This document shows, in pieces, positions 8,487 to 16,713 of a DNA stretch of 40,315 bases. Origin of the DNA: Enterococcus cecorum (lineage in GTDB: Bacteria; Bacillota; Bacilli; Lactobacillales; Enterococcaceae); the NCBI RefSeq assembly GCF_023221775.1, contig NZ_JAKUDS010000024.1, forward strand, positions 1 through 40,315. The letters run 5' to 3'. Position numbers and translations under genes: made by a program. Every line of letters begins with the position of its first letter. The first letter of the stretch is position 1. The notes under the pieces are model-generated. The model worked only from the letters and a program-made list of their open reading frames with translations. It searched no databases and was not told where the DNA came from.

Positions 8487-9989
8487 ATGCAAAGCCAATA
8501 TATTTTATCCATCGACCAAGGAACTACGAGTAGTCGGGCCTTATTAATCAATCATCAAGGGGAAGTGGTCGCTAGCTCGCAAAAGGAATTTTCCCAGTAT
8601 TTTCCAAAAGAAGGTTGGGTCGAGCATAATCCTTTAGAAATTTGGCATAGTGTGCAAACCGTGATGGCTGGGGCGTTTATCGAGTCCGGAGTCAAAGTCA
8701 GTCAAATTGCAGCCATCGGGATTACCAATCAACGCGAGACGACCATTATTTGGGATAAAAAAACAGGTAAGCCTATCTATCCAGCCGTGGTTTGGCAATC
8801 GCGACAATCTAGTCCACTTGCCGATCAATTAAAGCAGCAAGGTTTAGAAGAATGGTTTTATCAAAAGACCGGCCTTCGAATTGATGCTTACTTTTCGGCA
8901 ACCAAAATTCGCTTTATTTTAGATGCAGTCCCTGGCGCGCAAGAACGAGCAGAAAAGGGCGAATTGCTTTTTGGTACAGTGGATACTTGGTTGGCTTGGA
9001 ATCTTACTGGTGGCGCAATCCATGTTACTGATTATACAAATGCTAGTCGAACGATGTTATTTAATATTCATCGATTAACATGGGATGAAGAGATATTAAA
9101 ATTACTAAATATCCCAGAGTGTATGCTACCGGAAGTCAAAGAAAATTCGACTGTCTATGGCTATACGCAACCCGATGTCTTTTTTGGTTGTAAAGTGCCC
9201 ATCGCAGCCATGGCCGGGGACCAACAAGCTGCACTTTTTGGCCAACTTGCTTTTGAAGAAGGCATGATAAAAAATACGTATGGGACGGGTTCATTTATCG
9301 TGATGAATACTGGTCATACGCCGAAACATTCGGATCATCAGCTGTTAACGACGATTGCTTATGGTTTGAATGGTAAAGTCAATTATGCGCTGGAAGGGAG
9401 CATTTTTGTGGCGGGTTCGGCGATTCAATGGCTACGTGATGGTTTGAGAATCATTAAGAGTGCCAAAGAAAGCGAACAGGCCGTTTTGAAAGCTAGTCTA
9501 GATGATGAAGTTTATGTCGTACCGGCTTTTGTTGGATTAGGGGCACCATATTGGGATGCCGATGCAAGAGGGGCCATTTTTGGGCTGACTCGAGGGACGA
9601 CGCGCGAAGATTTAATCAAAGCCACCTTACAATCTGTGGCCTATCAAGTGGTAGATATTATTGATACCATGCAAAAAGACACGCAATTAACCATTCCACA
9701 GCTGAAAGTGGATGGTGGAGCAGCTCGGAATCATTATTTGATGCAATTTCAAGCAGATTTATTAGATATCGAAGTCCAACAAGCCGGCAATTTGGAGACT
9801 ACTGCTTTAGGTGTGGCTTATCTAGCAGGTTTAGCGGTTGGTTTTTGGCAAAATGTGGAAGAACTCCAAGCCATCCATACTATCGGTGCAACTTTTACCC
9901 CACGCATGAGTGAACAAGAACGCCACAAACGCCTAACCAATTGGCAAAAAGCCATCCAAGCCACCCAAAACTACAAACCAGTAAAATAA
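8487..9989 (+). CDS. glpK: Glycerol kinase
   Basis: 500 residues, the family's usual length. It phosphorylates glycerol with ATP to sn-glycerol 3-phosphate. FGGY motifs are clear: [11 protein letters not shown] (8-18), TNQRETT (80-86), [11 protein letters not shown] and GTGSF, and [19 protein letters not shown]. In Bacillus and Enterococcus enzymes, the loop YHFxG carries the histidine phosphorylated by HPr (His230/His232); here it reads DVFFG (230-234), with Val231 at that position, so activation by the PTS may be lost. No glpO or glpF follows, although they commonly do in enterococci. The last 30 codons are strongly C-rich, and a repeat fragment overlaps the stop codon. Confidence 0.95.
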   Translation: MQSQYILSIDQGTTSSRALLINHQGEVVASSQKEFSQYFPKEGWVEHNPLEIWHSVQTVMAGAFIESGVKVSQIAAIGITNQRETTIIWDKKTGKPIYPAVVWQSRQSSPLADQLKQQGLEEWFYQKTGLRIDAYFSATKIRFILDAVPGAQERAEKGELLFGTVDTWLAWNLTGGAIHVTDYTNASRTMLFNIHRLTWDEEILKLLNIPECMLPEVKENSTVYGYTQPDVFFGCKVPIAAMAGDQQAALFGQLAFEEGMIKNTYGTGSFIVMNTGHTPKHSDHQLLTTIAYGLNGKVNYALEGSIFVAGSAIQWLRDGLRIIKSAKESEQAVLKASLDDEVYVVPAFVGLGAPYWDADARGAIFGLTRGTTREDLIKATLQSVAYQVVDIIDTMQKDTQLTIPQLKVDGGAARNHYLMQFQADLLDIEVQQAGNLETTALGVAYLAGLAVGFWQNVEELQAIHTIGATFTPRMSEQERHKRLTNWQKAIQATQNYKPVK

Positions 9990-10020
9990 GGTTGTGAGCC
10001 AGCTAGTTCAGCTACGGGTT
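9988..10020 (+). repeat. Partial head of the palindromic 3'-UTR repeat
   Basis: AAGGTTGTGAGCCAGCTAG overlaps the glpK stop codon and matches the first bases of the repeat units at 26606 and 30534. The rest of the unit is missing or decayed. Confidence 0.6.
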
Positions 10021-10071
10021 GATTGGCAAATGTTGGCTATTAAGACAAAAATATAAAGTAAAGGACACAAA

Positions 10072-10728
10072 ATGAATCCAACACAAGAAAAAATCATTCA
10101 GCAAATCGAACAAAAAATGAAAATTCAATTTGGAAGTGAAAGTAGTGGCCATGATTATTGGCATCTATTCCGAGTGAAAAATCTGGCTCAAAGTATTGCC
10201 CAAAAAGAATCCGCCAATCTATTTATTGTGACATGTGCTGCGTTACTTCATGATGCGATTGATGAAAAATTAGTCGCTGATGTTGCCAAAGCGAAACATC
10301 AATTACAAGAAGAGTTGCTAGAAGTGGGATTGACCATAGAAGAAATAACCTGGATTTTGCAAATTATGCAGGAAATCTCCTTTAAAGGTGGTCATAATCC
10401 ACATTCTCCTTCTACTTTGGAGGCGAAAATTGTTCAGGATGCCGACCGTCTTGATGCCATTGGAGCGATTGGAATTGCGAGGACGATGAGTTACTCAGGT
10501 TTTCATCGCAGATTGATTCACGATCCACAGAAAGTTCCACGTGAAACATTAACATTAGAAACATATCGCAATGGTCAAGATACCGCGATAATGCATTTTT
10601 ATGAAAAGTTATTGAAGTTAAAAGATTTGATGAACACCACGACGGCTAAACAAATAGCCCAACATCGTCATCAATATATGGAAGATTTTTTGACAGAATT
10701 CTATGCAGAATGGGAAGGTCGATGTTAA
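10072..10728 (+). CDS. HD domain phosphohydrolase (YedJ-like)
   Basis: 218 residues. HD metal ligands are visible: GHDYWHLFRV (26-35), LLHDAID (58-64) and VQDADRLDAIG (121-131), matching the H...HD...D pattern. YedJ-like members are small soluble metal-dependent phosphohydrolases whose substrates are mostly unknown; nucleotides are a common guess. Ribosome binding site AAAGGA precedes the ATG. A parS-like site lies inside the gene at the codons for KVPRET, so those codons may be constrained by ParB binding. It shares no obvious pathway with glpK. Confidence 0.8.
   Translation: MNPTQEKIIQQIEQKMKIQFGSESSGHDYWHLFRVKNLAQSIAQKESANLFIVTCAALLHDAIDEKLVADVAKAKHQLQEELLEVGLTIEEITWILQIMQEISFKGGHNPHSPSTLEAKIVQDADRLDAIGAIGIARTMSYSGFHRRLIHDPQKVPRETLTLETYRNGQDTAIMHFYEKLLKLKDLMNTTTAKQIAQHRHQYMEDFLTEFYAEWEGRC
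10533..10548. promoter_or_regulatory. parS-like site inside the HD gene
   Basis: AGTTCCACGTGAAACA matches parS TGTTCCACGTGAAACA at 15 of 16 positions; the first base differs. It is intragenic, which is common for parS. Confidence 0.75.
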
Positions 10729-10850
10729 AAAACAAAAATAAATAAAGTTTTTACTCCTTATTTGCTTATTTAGTTAGTAAGGGGGGTAGCCCAATTTTGA
10801 AAGGCTAGCTAAAAAATAAGGACTCAATAAAAAAGATAAAAATAACTAAA

Positions 10851-10891
10851 CAAAAAGAGCAAAAAGAAAGATATTCCCTTTGCTCTTTTTG
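10851..10891. terminator. Terminator between HD gene and Rpn gene
   Basis: The hairpin CAAAAAGAGCAAA pairing with TTTGCTCTTTTTG is flanked by A and T tracts. It lies between two converging genes (HD plus, Rpn minus) and can serve both. The stretch from 10735 to 10850 holds a weaker inverted repeat (ACTCCTTATTT and AAATAAGGACT) and nothing coding. Confidence 0.8.
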
Positions 10892-10922
10892 TAAGCTAAT
10901 TGTTGAATACAGCTGATACTAC

Positions 10923-11792
10923 TTACTCGTTATCTTCAACCTCATCTATCATTTGTTGAATCTCTTCATCGGTAAGTTCACCTTTAAAACTATTTTTAAC
11001 AAATTGAAAAATAAAACTAGGGGCAGTATTATTCGCTTTAAATTCAATAATTATATTCCTTGCATTTCGATTTGTTGCTTTAAGATTTCCTATTTTTTCT
11101 CCCTCTTGCCTTCCCTCTTGTCTTCCAATTGAGCGTTCATCTAGAAGTCTTGTTGCATAGTCCATCAGTTCTCGCCTCTTTTCTGGTTCTTGGTTATAAT
11201 AATCAATTTCCTTCATTAATTTATTTGCTAAAGGATTGGCTTGATTTGGCTTTTGGTTCATCACATCGATAATTCCTGCCAAATCATTTGATATTTCGCC
11301 TTTTGTACCCTTCGAATTGATAAAAAGTACATGCGATTGCGTATTTAAGCATAAATCAGGGATATTGTCTTCGTAGAAATGAAATTGATAGCGGCGCATA
11401 CCATAGCCGAACGGATCAAACGCACATAAGAAAATAACAAAAGTTTCTTTCAACTTATGGTAGGTTTGTCCTTTCATTAAGGTTTCATTATCAATTTGTG
11501 ATTGATAATAGCGTGCACGTTTTCCTAAGTCGCCGGTATTTTCCACCTGCATTTCAATATCATAATAACGTTTTTGGTCATCTTGAACCACGGCATCGAA
11601 TCGGACACCGCGAGCGGAGGTTATTGGAGTAATTTCGTGCTGGGTCTCTTTGTGAACAATGCTAGTAATGTTTAATTCTGGTAAAATCGCGCGGATAATC
11701 GCTAAACAATTCTCATCGCTTTTCATAATCCAACCAAAGATAATATCATTGGTCAGCCCAAAATACTCCTGTTTCTGATTTTCTTGTTTCAT
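10923..11792 (-). CDS. Rpn family recombination-promoting nuclease / PD-(D/E)XK putative transposase
   Basis: 289 residues from the ATG at 11792, which has AAAGGA seven bases upstream; a longer reading frame begins at 11843 without a site. The N-terminal half is the PDDEXK_2 nuclease fold: YFGLTNDIIFGWIM, then Asp66 (VRFDAVVQ) and Glu80-x-Gln82 (YDIEMQ), the D...ExQ active site common in this family. The C-terminal part is variable with a GRQEGRQEG linker and an acidic end. Rpn proteins cut DNA and have been linked to recombination and phage defence. A decayed paralogue lies at 12248-13057. Domain call is firm; biological role is not. Confidence 0.85.
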   Translation of the reverse strand: MKQENQKQEYFGLTNDIIFGWIMKSDENCLAIIRAILPELNITSIVHKETQHEITPITSARGVRFDAVVQDDQKRYYDIEMQVENTGDLGKRARYYQSQIDNETLMKGQTYHKLKETFVIFLCAFDPFGYGMRRYQFHFYEDNIPDLCLNTQSHVLFINSKGTKGEISNDLAGIIDVMNQKPNQANPLANKLMKEIDYYNQEPEKRRELMDYATRLLDERSIGRQEGRQEGEKIGNLKATNRNARNIIIEFKANNTAPSFIFQFVKNSFKGELTDEEIQQMIDEVEDNE

Positions 11793-12047
11793 GGAAAATT
11801 CCTTTCTTTCCCACAAATTTATTATACTATAAAAACGTTTCATTGGATATCAAAAAAGTACGAACAGTCAAATCACCATTGCACTTAAAATATCCGAAAA
11901 ATTTCTAGCATAATATTGGGATTATATATTTTTTGCTGCTACTTATTAAATACGCAAAAAATTCTCAAAAGCGCGAAAAAACCTCCCAAAAAATTTTGGA
12001 AGGCTAGTTGATCTATTTTCATATCAAATAGCGATTCTGTTCTGTAT
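11793..12047 (-). ncRNA. Leader region of the Rpn gene with an internal terminator
   Basis: The region upstream of the Rpn gene on the minus strand is non-coding and matches the region upstream of the second copy. It contains a minus-strand terminator at 11976-12003: CCTTCCAAAA pairs with TTTTGGGAGG, followed by TTTTTT. A terminator 180 bases ahead of a gene suggests attenuation, or a separate small RNA transcribed from the repeat at 12048-12138. A ncRNA product is an inference. Confidence 0.35.
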
Positions 12048-12138
12048 CACATACAACACTTTTTTAGGCAAATCAAATCCACCTATCCTTTGGAGCGCAA
12101 GGCTTACAGTGATTTTTAGAACTTGCAACTGTCAAAGA
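12048..12138 (-). repeat. Rpn-associated 90-bp element, copy 1
   Basis: Non-coding element running from CACATACAACA to CTGTCAAAG on the plus strand. Shared blocks with copies 2 and 3: CACATACAACA, ATCCTTTGG, GCAAGGCTTACAG and AACTGTCAAA, with variable bases between. Copies 1 and 2 each lie upstream of an Rpn reading frame. On the minus strand each begins with TTTGACAGTT. Confidence 0.75.
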
Positions 12139-12194
12139 ATTTACAATGCTATCCAATCAATACGCTATATCATTGAGAGACGATAAAAAATGAA

Positions 12195-12230
12195 AAAAAA
12201 TCAGCCATTACCGTAGATGACTGATTTTTT
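12195..12230 (-). terminator. Terminator after the Rpn pseudogene
   Basis: AAAAAATCAG-C-CAT pairs with ATG-A-CTGATTTTTT around an eight-base loop. It lies 18 bases beyond the relic's stop codon at 12248, so the terminator survives although the gene has decayed. Confidence 0.75.
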
Positions 12231-12247
12231 CATATGAAATTTTATAG

Positions 12248-13057
12248 TTAATCTTGTTTAACTTCCTTGAACAGCTCATTACTCTCTTCATCTGTTAAAC
12301 AAACTTTGAATCCATTTTTGACAAATTGAAAAAATAAAACTAGGCTCAGCTGTATTCGCTTTATATTTTCGTACGCCTTCTTTTTTCCTCCAATTTAGCG
12401 TTCATCTAATAATTTTGTTTCATAGTCAATCAGTTCTTGCCGCTTTTTAGGATCTTGGTTATAATAATCAATTTCCTTCCTTAACTTGTTTGCTAAAGGG
12501 TTGGTTTGATTCGGCTTTTGGTTCATCACATCGATAATCCCCGCCAAATCATTTGAAACTTCACCTTTTGTACCTTTCGCATTGATATAAATCACATGCG
12601 ACTTTGTATCAAAGCGCAAATCCTGGATACTGTCTTCATAATGATGGAATTGGTAGCGACGTAATCCATAGCCAAATGGGTCAAATGAACACAATAAAAT
12701 AACGAAGCTTTCATTATAATCATGATATGTTTTCCCCATCATAAAGGCTGCATAATCAATTTGTGATTGGTAAAGTCTCGCACTTTCCCCTAAGTTGTCG
12801 TTATTCGCCATCTTAATTTCAATATCATAATTGCGCTCCTGATCATCTTGCACCTCAGCATAAAATCGGACATTGTGCATGGAAGGTACTGGGATATTGT
12901 CGTACTTGGTCTCTCTATGAACAATGTTGGTGATGTTTAGTTCTGGTAAAATCGCACGGATAATTGCCAAACAGTTCTCATCACTCTCCATAATCCAACC
13001 AAAGATAACATCATTAGTCAATCCAAAATACTCCTGGTTTTCATTTGTTTTTTTCAT
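12248..13057 (-). pseudogene. Decayed Rpn family nuclease, second copy
   Basis: A paralogue of the gene at 10923, clearly similar over its whole length. The start is the ATG at 13057 behind GAAAGGAAA. After 220 codons, the serine codon of ERSIGRQ has become a stop (CGC TAA, 12395). Beyond it, the linker is shortened and an extra T in a T run shifts the frame, yet the old C-terminus is still readable to a TAA at 12248 (LTDEESNELFKEVKQD). The catalytic Asp66 is Tyr (VRFYAEVQ), while Glu80 and Lys82 remain, so even the 220-residue product is unlikely to be a nuclease. A truncated protein may still be made. Confidence 0.85.
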
Positions 13058-13349
13058 ATAAATTTCCTTTCTTCCCCACAAATTTATTATACTAAAACCT
13101 TTTCATTGAATACCAAAAGCAGTACGAACAATTAAAGCACCATTGCACTCAAAAAATAGAAAAACTTCTAGCATAATATTGGGATTGTTAATTTTTACGT
13201 TGAGTTTAAACACTTAATGATAAGTATTTTTTGCCTCTACTTATTAAATACGCTAAATTTTTTTAAAAGCGCAAAAAAACTCCTAAAATTTTTGAAGGCT
13301 AGTTGCTTTATATTCATATTTTTCAAATAGTCATGCTGGATATTTGGCT
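13058..13349 (-). other. Leader of the Rpn pseudogene
   Basis: Non-coding, clearly related to 11793-12047: shared blocks include TCTAGCATAATATTGGGATT and the stretch ending GAAGGCTAGTTG. The internal terminator is weakened here to a bulged hairpin (about 13274-13297), still followed on the minus strand by a T run. It carries a 35-base insert (around 13196-13230) that copy 1 lacks. Confidence 0.5.
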
Positions 13350-13438
13350 CACATACAACACTTTTTGCCCCAAACCAAAAACGTATACCCTTTGGCACGC
13401 AAGGCTTACAGCAATTTTTAAAACTTACAACTGTCAAA
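13350..13438 (-). repeat. Rpn-associated 90-bp element, copy 2
   Basis: Same blocks as copy 1 (CACATACAACA, CCCTTTGGC, GCAAGGCTTACAGC, ACTGTCAAA). A fragment with only the first block (CATATACAACAG) follows at about 13452. Confidence 0.75.
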
Positions 13439-13548
13439 CTTTTTTTGCCATATACAACAGCTTTTTCTACTCCTTTGTCCAGATTTATTCGTTGCAGGAA
13501 AAGGTGTTAGCGAGATTCCCGTGAACTTTAACTGATAAATAAAGCCAC

Positions 13549-13637
13549 CACATACAACATTTTTGAACAATCATCAAAAACGTCTATCCTTTGGCGTGCA
13601 AGGCTTACAGCAATTTTTAAAACTTGTAACTGTCAAA
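13549..13637 (-). repeat. Rpn-associated 90-bp element, copy 3 (orphan)
   Basis: Very close to copy 2 (CAAGGCTTACAGCAATTTTT shared), but no Rpn gene lies beside it. This suggests a former third gene, or that the element duplicates without one. Confidence 0.75.
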
Positions 13638-13781
13638 GAATTTTCAAGTTTAAAAAAGAGTACGTGGGGAAATGAAAGCTATAGACTTATTATAAATTTG
13701 AAGCTCCTCAGATTTAGCAGACGTTAGGATAAGTGTAACCAGAAATCAGGCCTCATCATAAAGATGGAAAGCGCCTTGTTT

Positions 13782-13797
13782 TGTTCCACGTGAAACA
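13782..13797. promoter_or_regulatory. parS centromere site
   Basis: TGTTCCACGTGAAACA, an exact parS consensus, 280 bases upstream of rsmG-parA-parB. The remainder of 13638-13920 shows no gene. Confidence 0.93.
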
Positions 13798-13922
13798 TTA
13801 GCTAGTAACACCGCGTAAATAGCGATAAAATGGCGGGCCAATCTGAAAAAATATTTGACCAATCTTATCTAGAAACGAATGTCTGGTATCTTTTTGCATT
13901 GACTAGTTTTAAGATAGAAAAA

Positions 13923-14035
13923 TGCTATAATAGATGAAGGAAAAAGCTAGGTTGTTTTTGCGGATAAAGGTTTACACTTTGGCGGATTTACGGTAAAGTA
14001 GTAATTGTTCTGTGAAACAAAAATTCTGTTTCACA
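13923..14035 (+). promoter_or_regulatory. Promoter and hairpin leader of rsmG-parA-parB
   Basis: An extended -10 (TGC TATAAT, 13923-13931) without a good -35 at 17 bases; TTGACT at 13899 lies 21 bases away. In the leader, TGTGAAAC-N9-GTTTCACA (14011-14035) forms an 8-bp stem 40 bases ahead of the ATG. It has no T tract, so it is an operator or mRNA hairpin rather than a terminator. Confidence 0.6.
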
Positions 14036-14074
14036 AGAGAATCAGTCCTAGTAGAAAAAAATTGAGGTAAATAG

Positions 14075-14791
14075 ATGAACCCAGAAGAATTTAAAGCAAG
14101 TTTGGCGGCAAAGGGCATCGAATTGACACCAACGCAAATGCAGCAATTTGCACTATATTTTGCCTTGTTGGTGGAGTGGAACGAAAAGATGAATCTGACC
14201 GCCATTACGGAAGAAAAAGAAGTCTATCTCAAGCACTTTTATGATTCGATTATGCTTGGTTTGGCCCTTCAATTAGACGAAAATGCCAAATTGTGCGATG
14301 TCGGCTCAGGAGCGGGTTTTCCAAGTATTCCATTAAAAATTGTTTTTCCTGAGTTAAAGGTGACGATTGTGGACTCGTTAAACAAACGCATCCAGTTTTT
14401 AACGCATTTAGCTGCTGAACTAGGCTTAGAGCAGGTTGCGTTTTACCATGATCGGGCGGAAACTTTCGGGCAAAATCCTAAATTCCGCGCACAGTTTGAC
14501 TATGTGACTGCACGGGCGGTGGCGAGATTGAATGTCTTGAGTGAATTGTGTCTGCCATTAGTGAAAAAACAGGGCTACTTCTATGCACTAAAAGCAGCGA
14601 AAAGTGAAGAAGAACTGCAAGAAGCGCAAAAAGCCATTGCCACATTAGGCGGAAAATTTATAGAAGATATCGCCTTTACGTTGCCGGAGTTAAACGATGA
14701 GCGTCATATTTTAGTGATTCAAAAGCGTAAAGAAACGCCGAATAAATATCCGCGCAAACCAGGATTACCCAATAAAAAACCGATTCAATAA
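14075..14791 (+). CDS. rsmG: 16S rRNA (guanine527-N7)-methyltransferase
   Basis: 238 residues, the normal RsmG/GidB length. It uses SAM to methylate G527 of 16S rRNA. The SAM-binding loop is [11 protein letters not shown] (74-84), followed by the acidic [10 protein letters not shown]. The C-terminal tail [13 protein letters not shown] is a RsmG hallmark. Ribosome binding site TTGAGG precedes the ATG. parA follows 18 bases after the stop from the same promoter, the common order near the origin in Firmicutes. Confidence 0.96.
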   Translation: MNPEEFKASLAAKGIELTPTQMQQFALYFALLVEWNEKMNLTAITEEKEVYLKHFYDSIMLGLALQLDENAKLCDVGSGAGFPSIPLKIVFPELKVTIVDSLNKRIQFLTHLAAELGLEQVAFYHDRAETFGQNPKFRAQFDYVTARAVARLNVLSELCLPLVKKQGYFYALKAAKSEEELQEAQKAIATLGGKFIEDIAFTLPELNDERHILVIQKRKETPNKYPRKPGLPNKKPIQ

Positions 14792-14809
14792 TTTATGGAG
14801 GTGCACGAG

Positions 14810-15574
14810 TTGGTACGCATTATTTCAGTAGCAAATCAAAAAGGAGGCGTCGGTAAGACAACAACGACTGTCAATTTAGGGGCTAGTTTAGCTTATCTTG
14901 GCAAAAAAGTGCTGTTAGTCGATATCGATGCCCAAGGAAATGCAACAAGCGGCGTGGGTATCAGAAAACCCGACGTCAATGAAGATATTTACGATATTTT
15001 AGTCAATGAAGTCGACATTAAAGAGACGATTTTACCAACCAGTCGTGAAAATTTATTTATTGTACCAGCGACTTTACAATTAGCCGGTGCCGAAATTGAA
15101 TTGACTTCCATGATGGCTCGTGAGTCTCGTTTGAAATTAGCCTTAGATGAAATTAAAGACGATTACGATTATATTTTGATTGATTGTCCGCCTTCTTTAG
15201 GTCATTTAACTATCAATGCTTTTACCGCGAGTGATTCCATTTTGATTCCGGTACAGTGTGAATATTATGCCTTAGAAGGTTTGAGTCAGTTATTAAATAC
15301 GGTTCGTTTGGTGCAAAAACATTTCAATCCAGATTTGGCCATTGAAGGTGTCTTGTTGACGATGTTTGACGCCAGAACTAATCTCGGAGCTGAAGTGGTC
15401 GAAGAAGTGCGCCGTTACTTCCAAGAAAAAGTGTATGAAACCGTGATTCCACGCAATGTCAGACTCTCAGAAGCACCAAGTCATGGCTTGAGCATTATCG
15501 ATTATGATATTCGTTCAAAAGGAGCCGAAGTGTATCAAGCTCTAGCAAAGGAAGTGTTAGCGCGTGAAAAATAA
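14810..15574 (+). CDS. parA: Chromosome partitioning ATPase ParA/Soj
   Basis: 254 residues. The deviant Walker A KGGVGKTT (11-18), DIDAQGNAT, and DCPPSLGHLTINA are the ParA/MinD hallmarks; the sequence tracks Soj of Bacillus throughout. It acts with ParB and parS in origin segregation and can modulate DnaA. An ATG at 14795 is open, but GGAGG (14797-14801) sits inside that extension and fits the TTG at 14810, giving MVRIISVANQ, which aligns with Soj. parB overlaps the end by 11 bases. Confidence 0.95.
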   Translation: MVRIISVANQKGGVGKTTTTVNLGASLAYLGKKVLLVDIDAQGNATSGVGIRKPDVNEDIYDILVNEVDIKETILPTSRENLFIVPATLQLAGAEIELTSMMARESRLKLALDEIKDDYDYILIDCPPSLGHLTINAFTASDSILIPVQCEYYALEGLSQLLNTVRLVQKHFNPDLAIEGVLLTMFDARTNLGAEVVEEVRRYFQEKVYETVIPRNVRLSEAPSHGLSIIDYDIRSKGAEVYQALAKEVLAREK

Positions 15575-16439
15575 AGGCAAAGGTTTAGGACGTGGCATCG
15601 ATGCGTTATTCCAAGATATTGAAGAAGTCGATGTGAAAAAAGAAGAAGTGTTGGACTTACCGCTCAATGAATTGCGACCAAATCCTTATCAACCGCGAAA
15701 AACTTTTGATGAGCAGTCGTTAAAAGAATTGGCCAACTCCATCGAACGTTCTGGCGTGTTTCAACCGATTATTGTCCGTCGTTCACAGATTAAAGGGTAT
15801 GAAATCATTGCCGGAGAACGTCGCTTTAGAGCTTCAAAACTTGCGGGCAAAACGGATATTCCTGCAATTATCCGTGATTTTGACGAAGAGATGATGATGC
15901 AAATTGCGGTCTTGGAAAACTTGCAGCGTGAAGATTTAAATCCGCTAGAAGAAGCCGAGGCCTATGATATGCTGATGAAAAACTTGAAATTAACGCAAGC
16001 GCAAGTGGCTGAGCGTTTAGGCAAGAGTCGTCCGTATATCGCCAATTATTTGCGTTTGTTATCTTTACCAAAATTGGTCAAAGAAATGGTCCAAGAAGAG
16101 CGCCTATCGATGGGACAAGCCCGCACACTACTAGGCTTAAAAGATAAGAGCAATTTATTAAAACTAGCGAATCGTTGTGTGAAAGAAAACTTAACCGTCC
16201 GTCAATTGGAAAAACTAGTTTCTGAGATGAATGAAGCCAAAGAGAAGAAAAAAATTCCGCGCTTGATGAAGGAAAAACCGTATTATTTACGTGAAAGTGA
16301 AGAGCGTTTGATGGATAAATTTGGCACCAGTGTAGCTATCCAAGAGAAAAACGGCAAAGGTAAAATCGAAATCGAATACCTTTCACAAAATGATTTAACC
16401 CGTATTTTAGATATTTTGGATATTCATTTTGATTCATAA
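15564..16439 (+). CDS. parB: Chromosome partitioning protein ParB/Spo0J
   Basis: 291 residues, GTG start overlapping parA. The N-terminal CTPase domain holds NPYQPRKTF (40-48) and GERRFRA (84-90). A helix-turn-helix follows (LTQAQVAERLGKSRPYIANYLRLL), then a C-terminal dimer domain. It binds parS and spreads as a CTP-dependent clamp; three matching sites lie in this window. An AGGAAG ribosome binding site is inside parA. Confidence 0.95.
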   Translation: MKNKGKGLGRGIDALFQDIEEVDVKKEEVLDLPLNELRPNPYQPRKTFDEQSLKELANSIERSGVFQPIIVRRSQIKGYEIIAGERRFRASKLAGKTDIPAIIRDFDEEMMMQIAVLENLQREDLNPLEEAEAYDMLMKNLKLTQAQVAERLGKSRPYIANYLRLLSLPKLVKEMVQEERLSMGQARTLLGLKDKSNLLKLANRCVKENLTVRQLEKLVSEMNEAKEKKKIPRLMKEKPYYLRESEERLMDKFGTSVAIQEKNGKGKIEIEYLSQNDLTRILDILDIHFDS

Positions 16440-16530
16440 AAAATGGCAAGGCAGCAATTTGCTAGGCTATTCCTTGATGAAAGTCCGTGAAAAATTAGCG
16501 AAAAAAGAAATAGGTGAGGCGTATGTTTGA
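16429..16530 (+). CDS. Possible small ORF or gene remnant between parB and DUF951
   Basis: A 33-codon frame with a TTG start overlaps the end of parB and stops inside the start of the DUF951 gene. It includes NLLGYSLMKVREKLAKKEI, which reads like normal protein. There is no ribosome binding site. It could be the tail of a lost gene or chance; I do not recognise it. Confidence 0.2.
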   Translation: MIHKKWQGSNLLGYSLMKVREKLAKKEIGEAYV

Positions 16531-16711
16531 TTTAAATGATATTGTTGAAATGAAAAAACCGCATGCCTGTAAGACGAATCGTTGGCAAATCATTCGCATG
16601 GGTGCCGATATCAAAATAAAATGTCTAGGATGCGAGCATATCGTCATGATGCCTAGACGCGAATTTACCAAAAAAATGAAGAAAATATTAGTGAAAGCTG
16701 AGGAACAATAA
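16523..16711 (+). CDS. DUF951 family small protein
   Basis: 62 residues. The pattern DLNDIVEMKKPHACKTNRW followed by RMGADIKIKCLGCEHIVMMPR is typical of DUF951. Three cysteines, one alone and a CLGC pair, hint at metal binding, which is unproved. The ATG at 16523 has AGGTGAGG just upstream; a GTG at 16514 lies within that site and is rejected. It stands between parB and ychF, its usual place. Function unknown. Confidence 0.88.
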   Translation: MFDLNDIVEMKKPHACKTNRWQIIRMGADIKIKCLGCEHIVMMPRREFTKKMKKILVKAEEQ

Positions 16712-16713
16712 AA

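Noticed and set aside
13303-13524. 73-codon frame across the Rpn-associated repeat
   Set aside because: It runs through the conserved non-coding element, has odd composition, no ribosome binding site, and is not preserved in the other element copies.
12048-13637. CRISPR array formed by the repeated CACATACAACA and GCAAGGCTTACAG blocks
   Set aside because: Only three copies at uneven spacing (about 1300 and 200 bases), with no constant repeat-spacer pattern and no cas genes.
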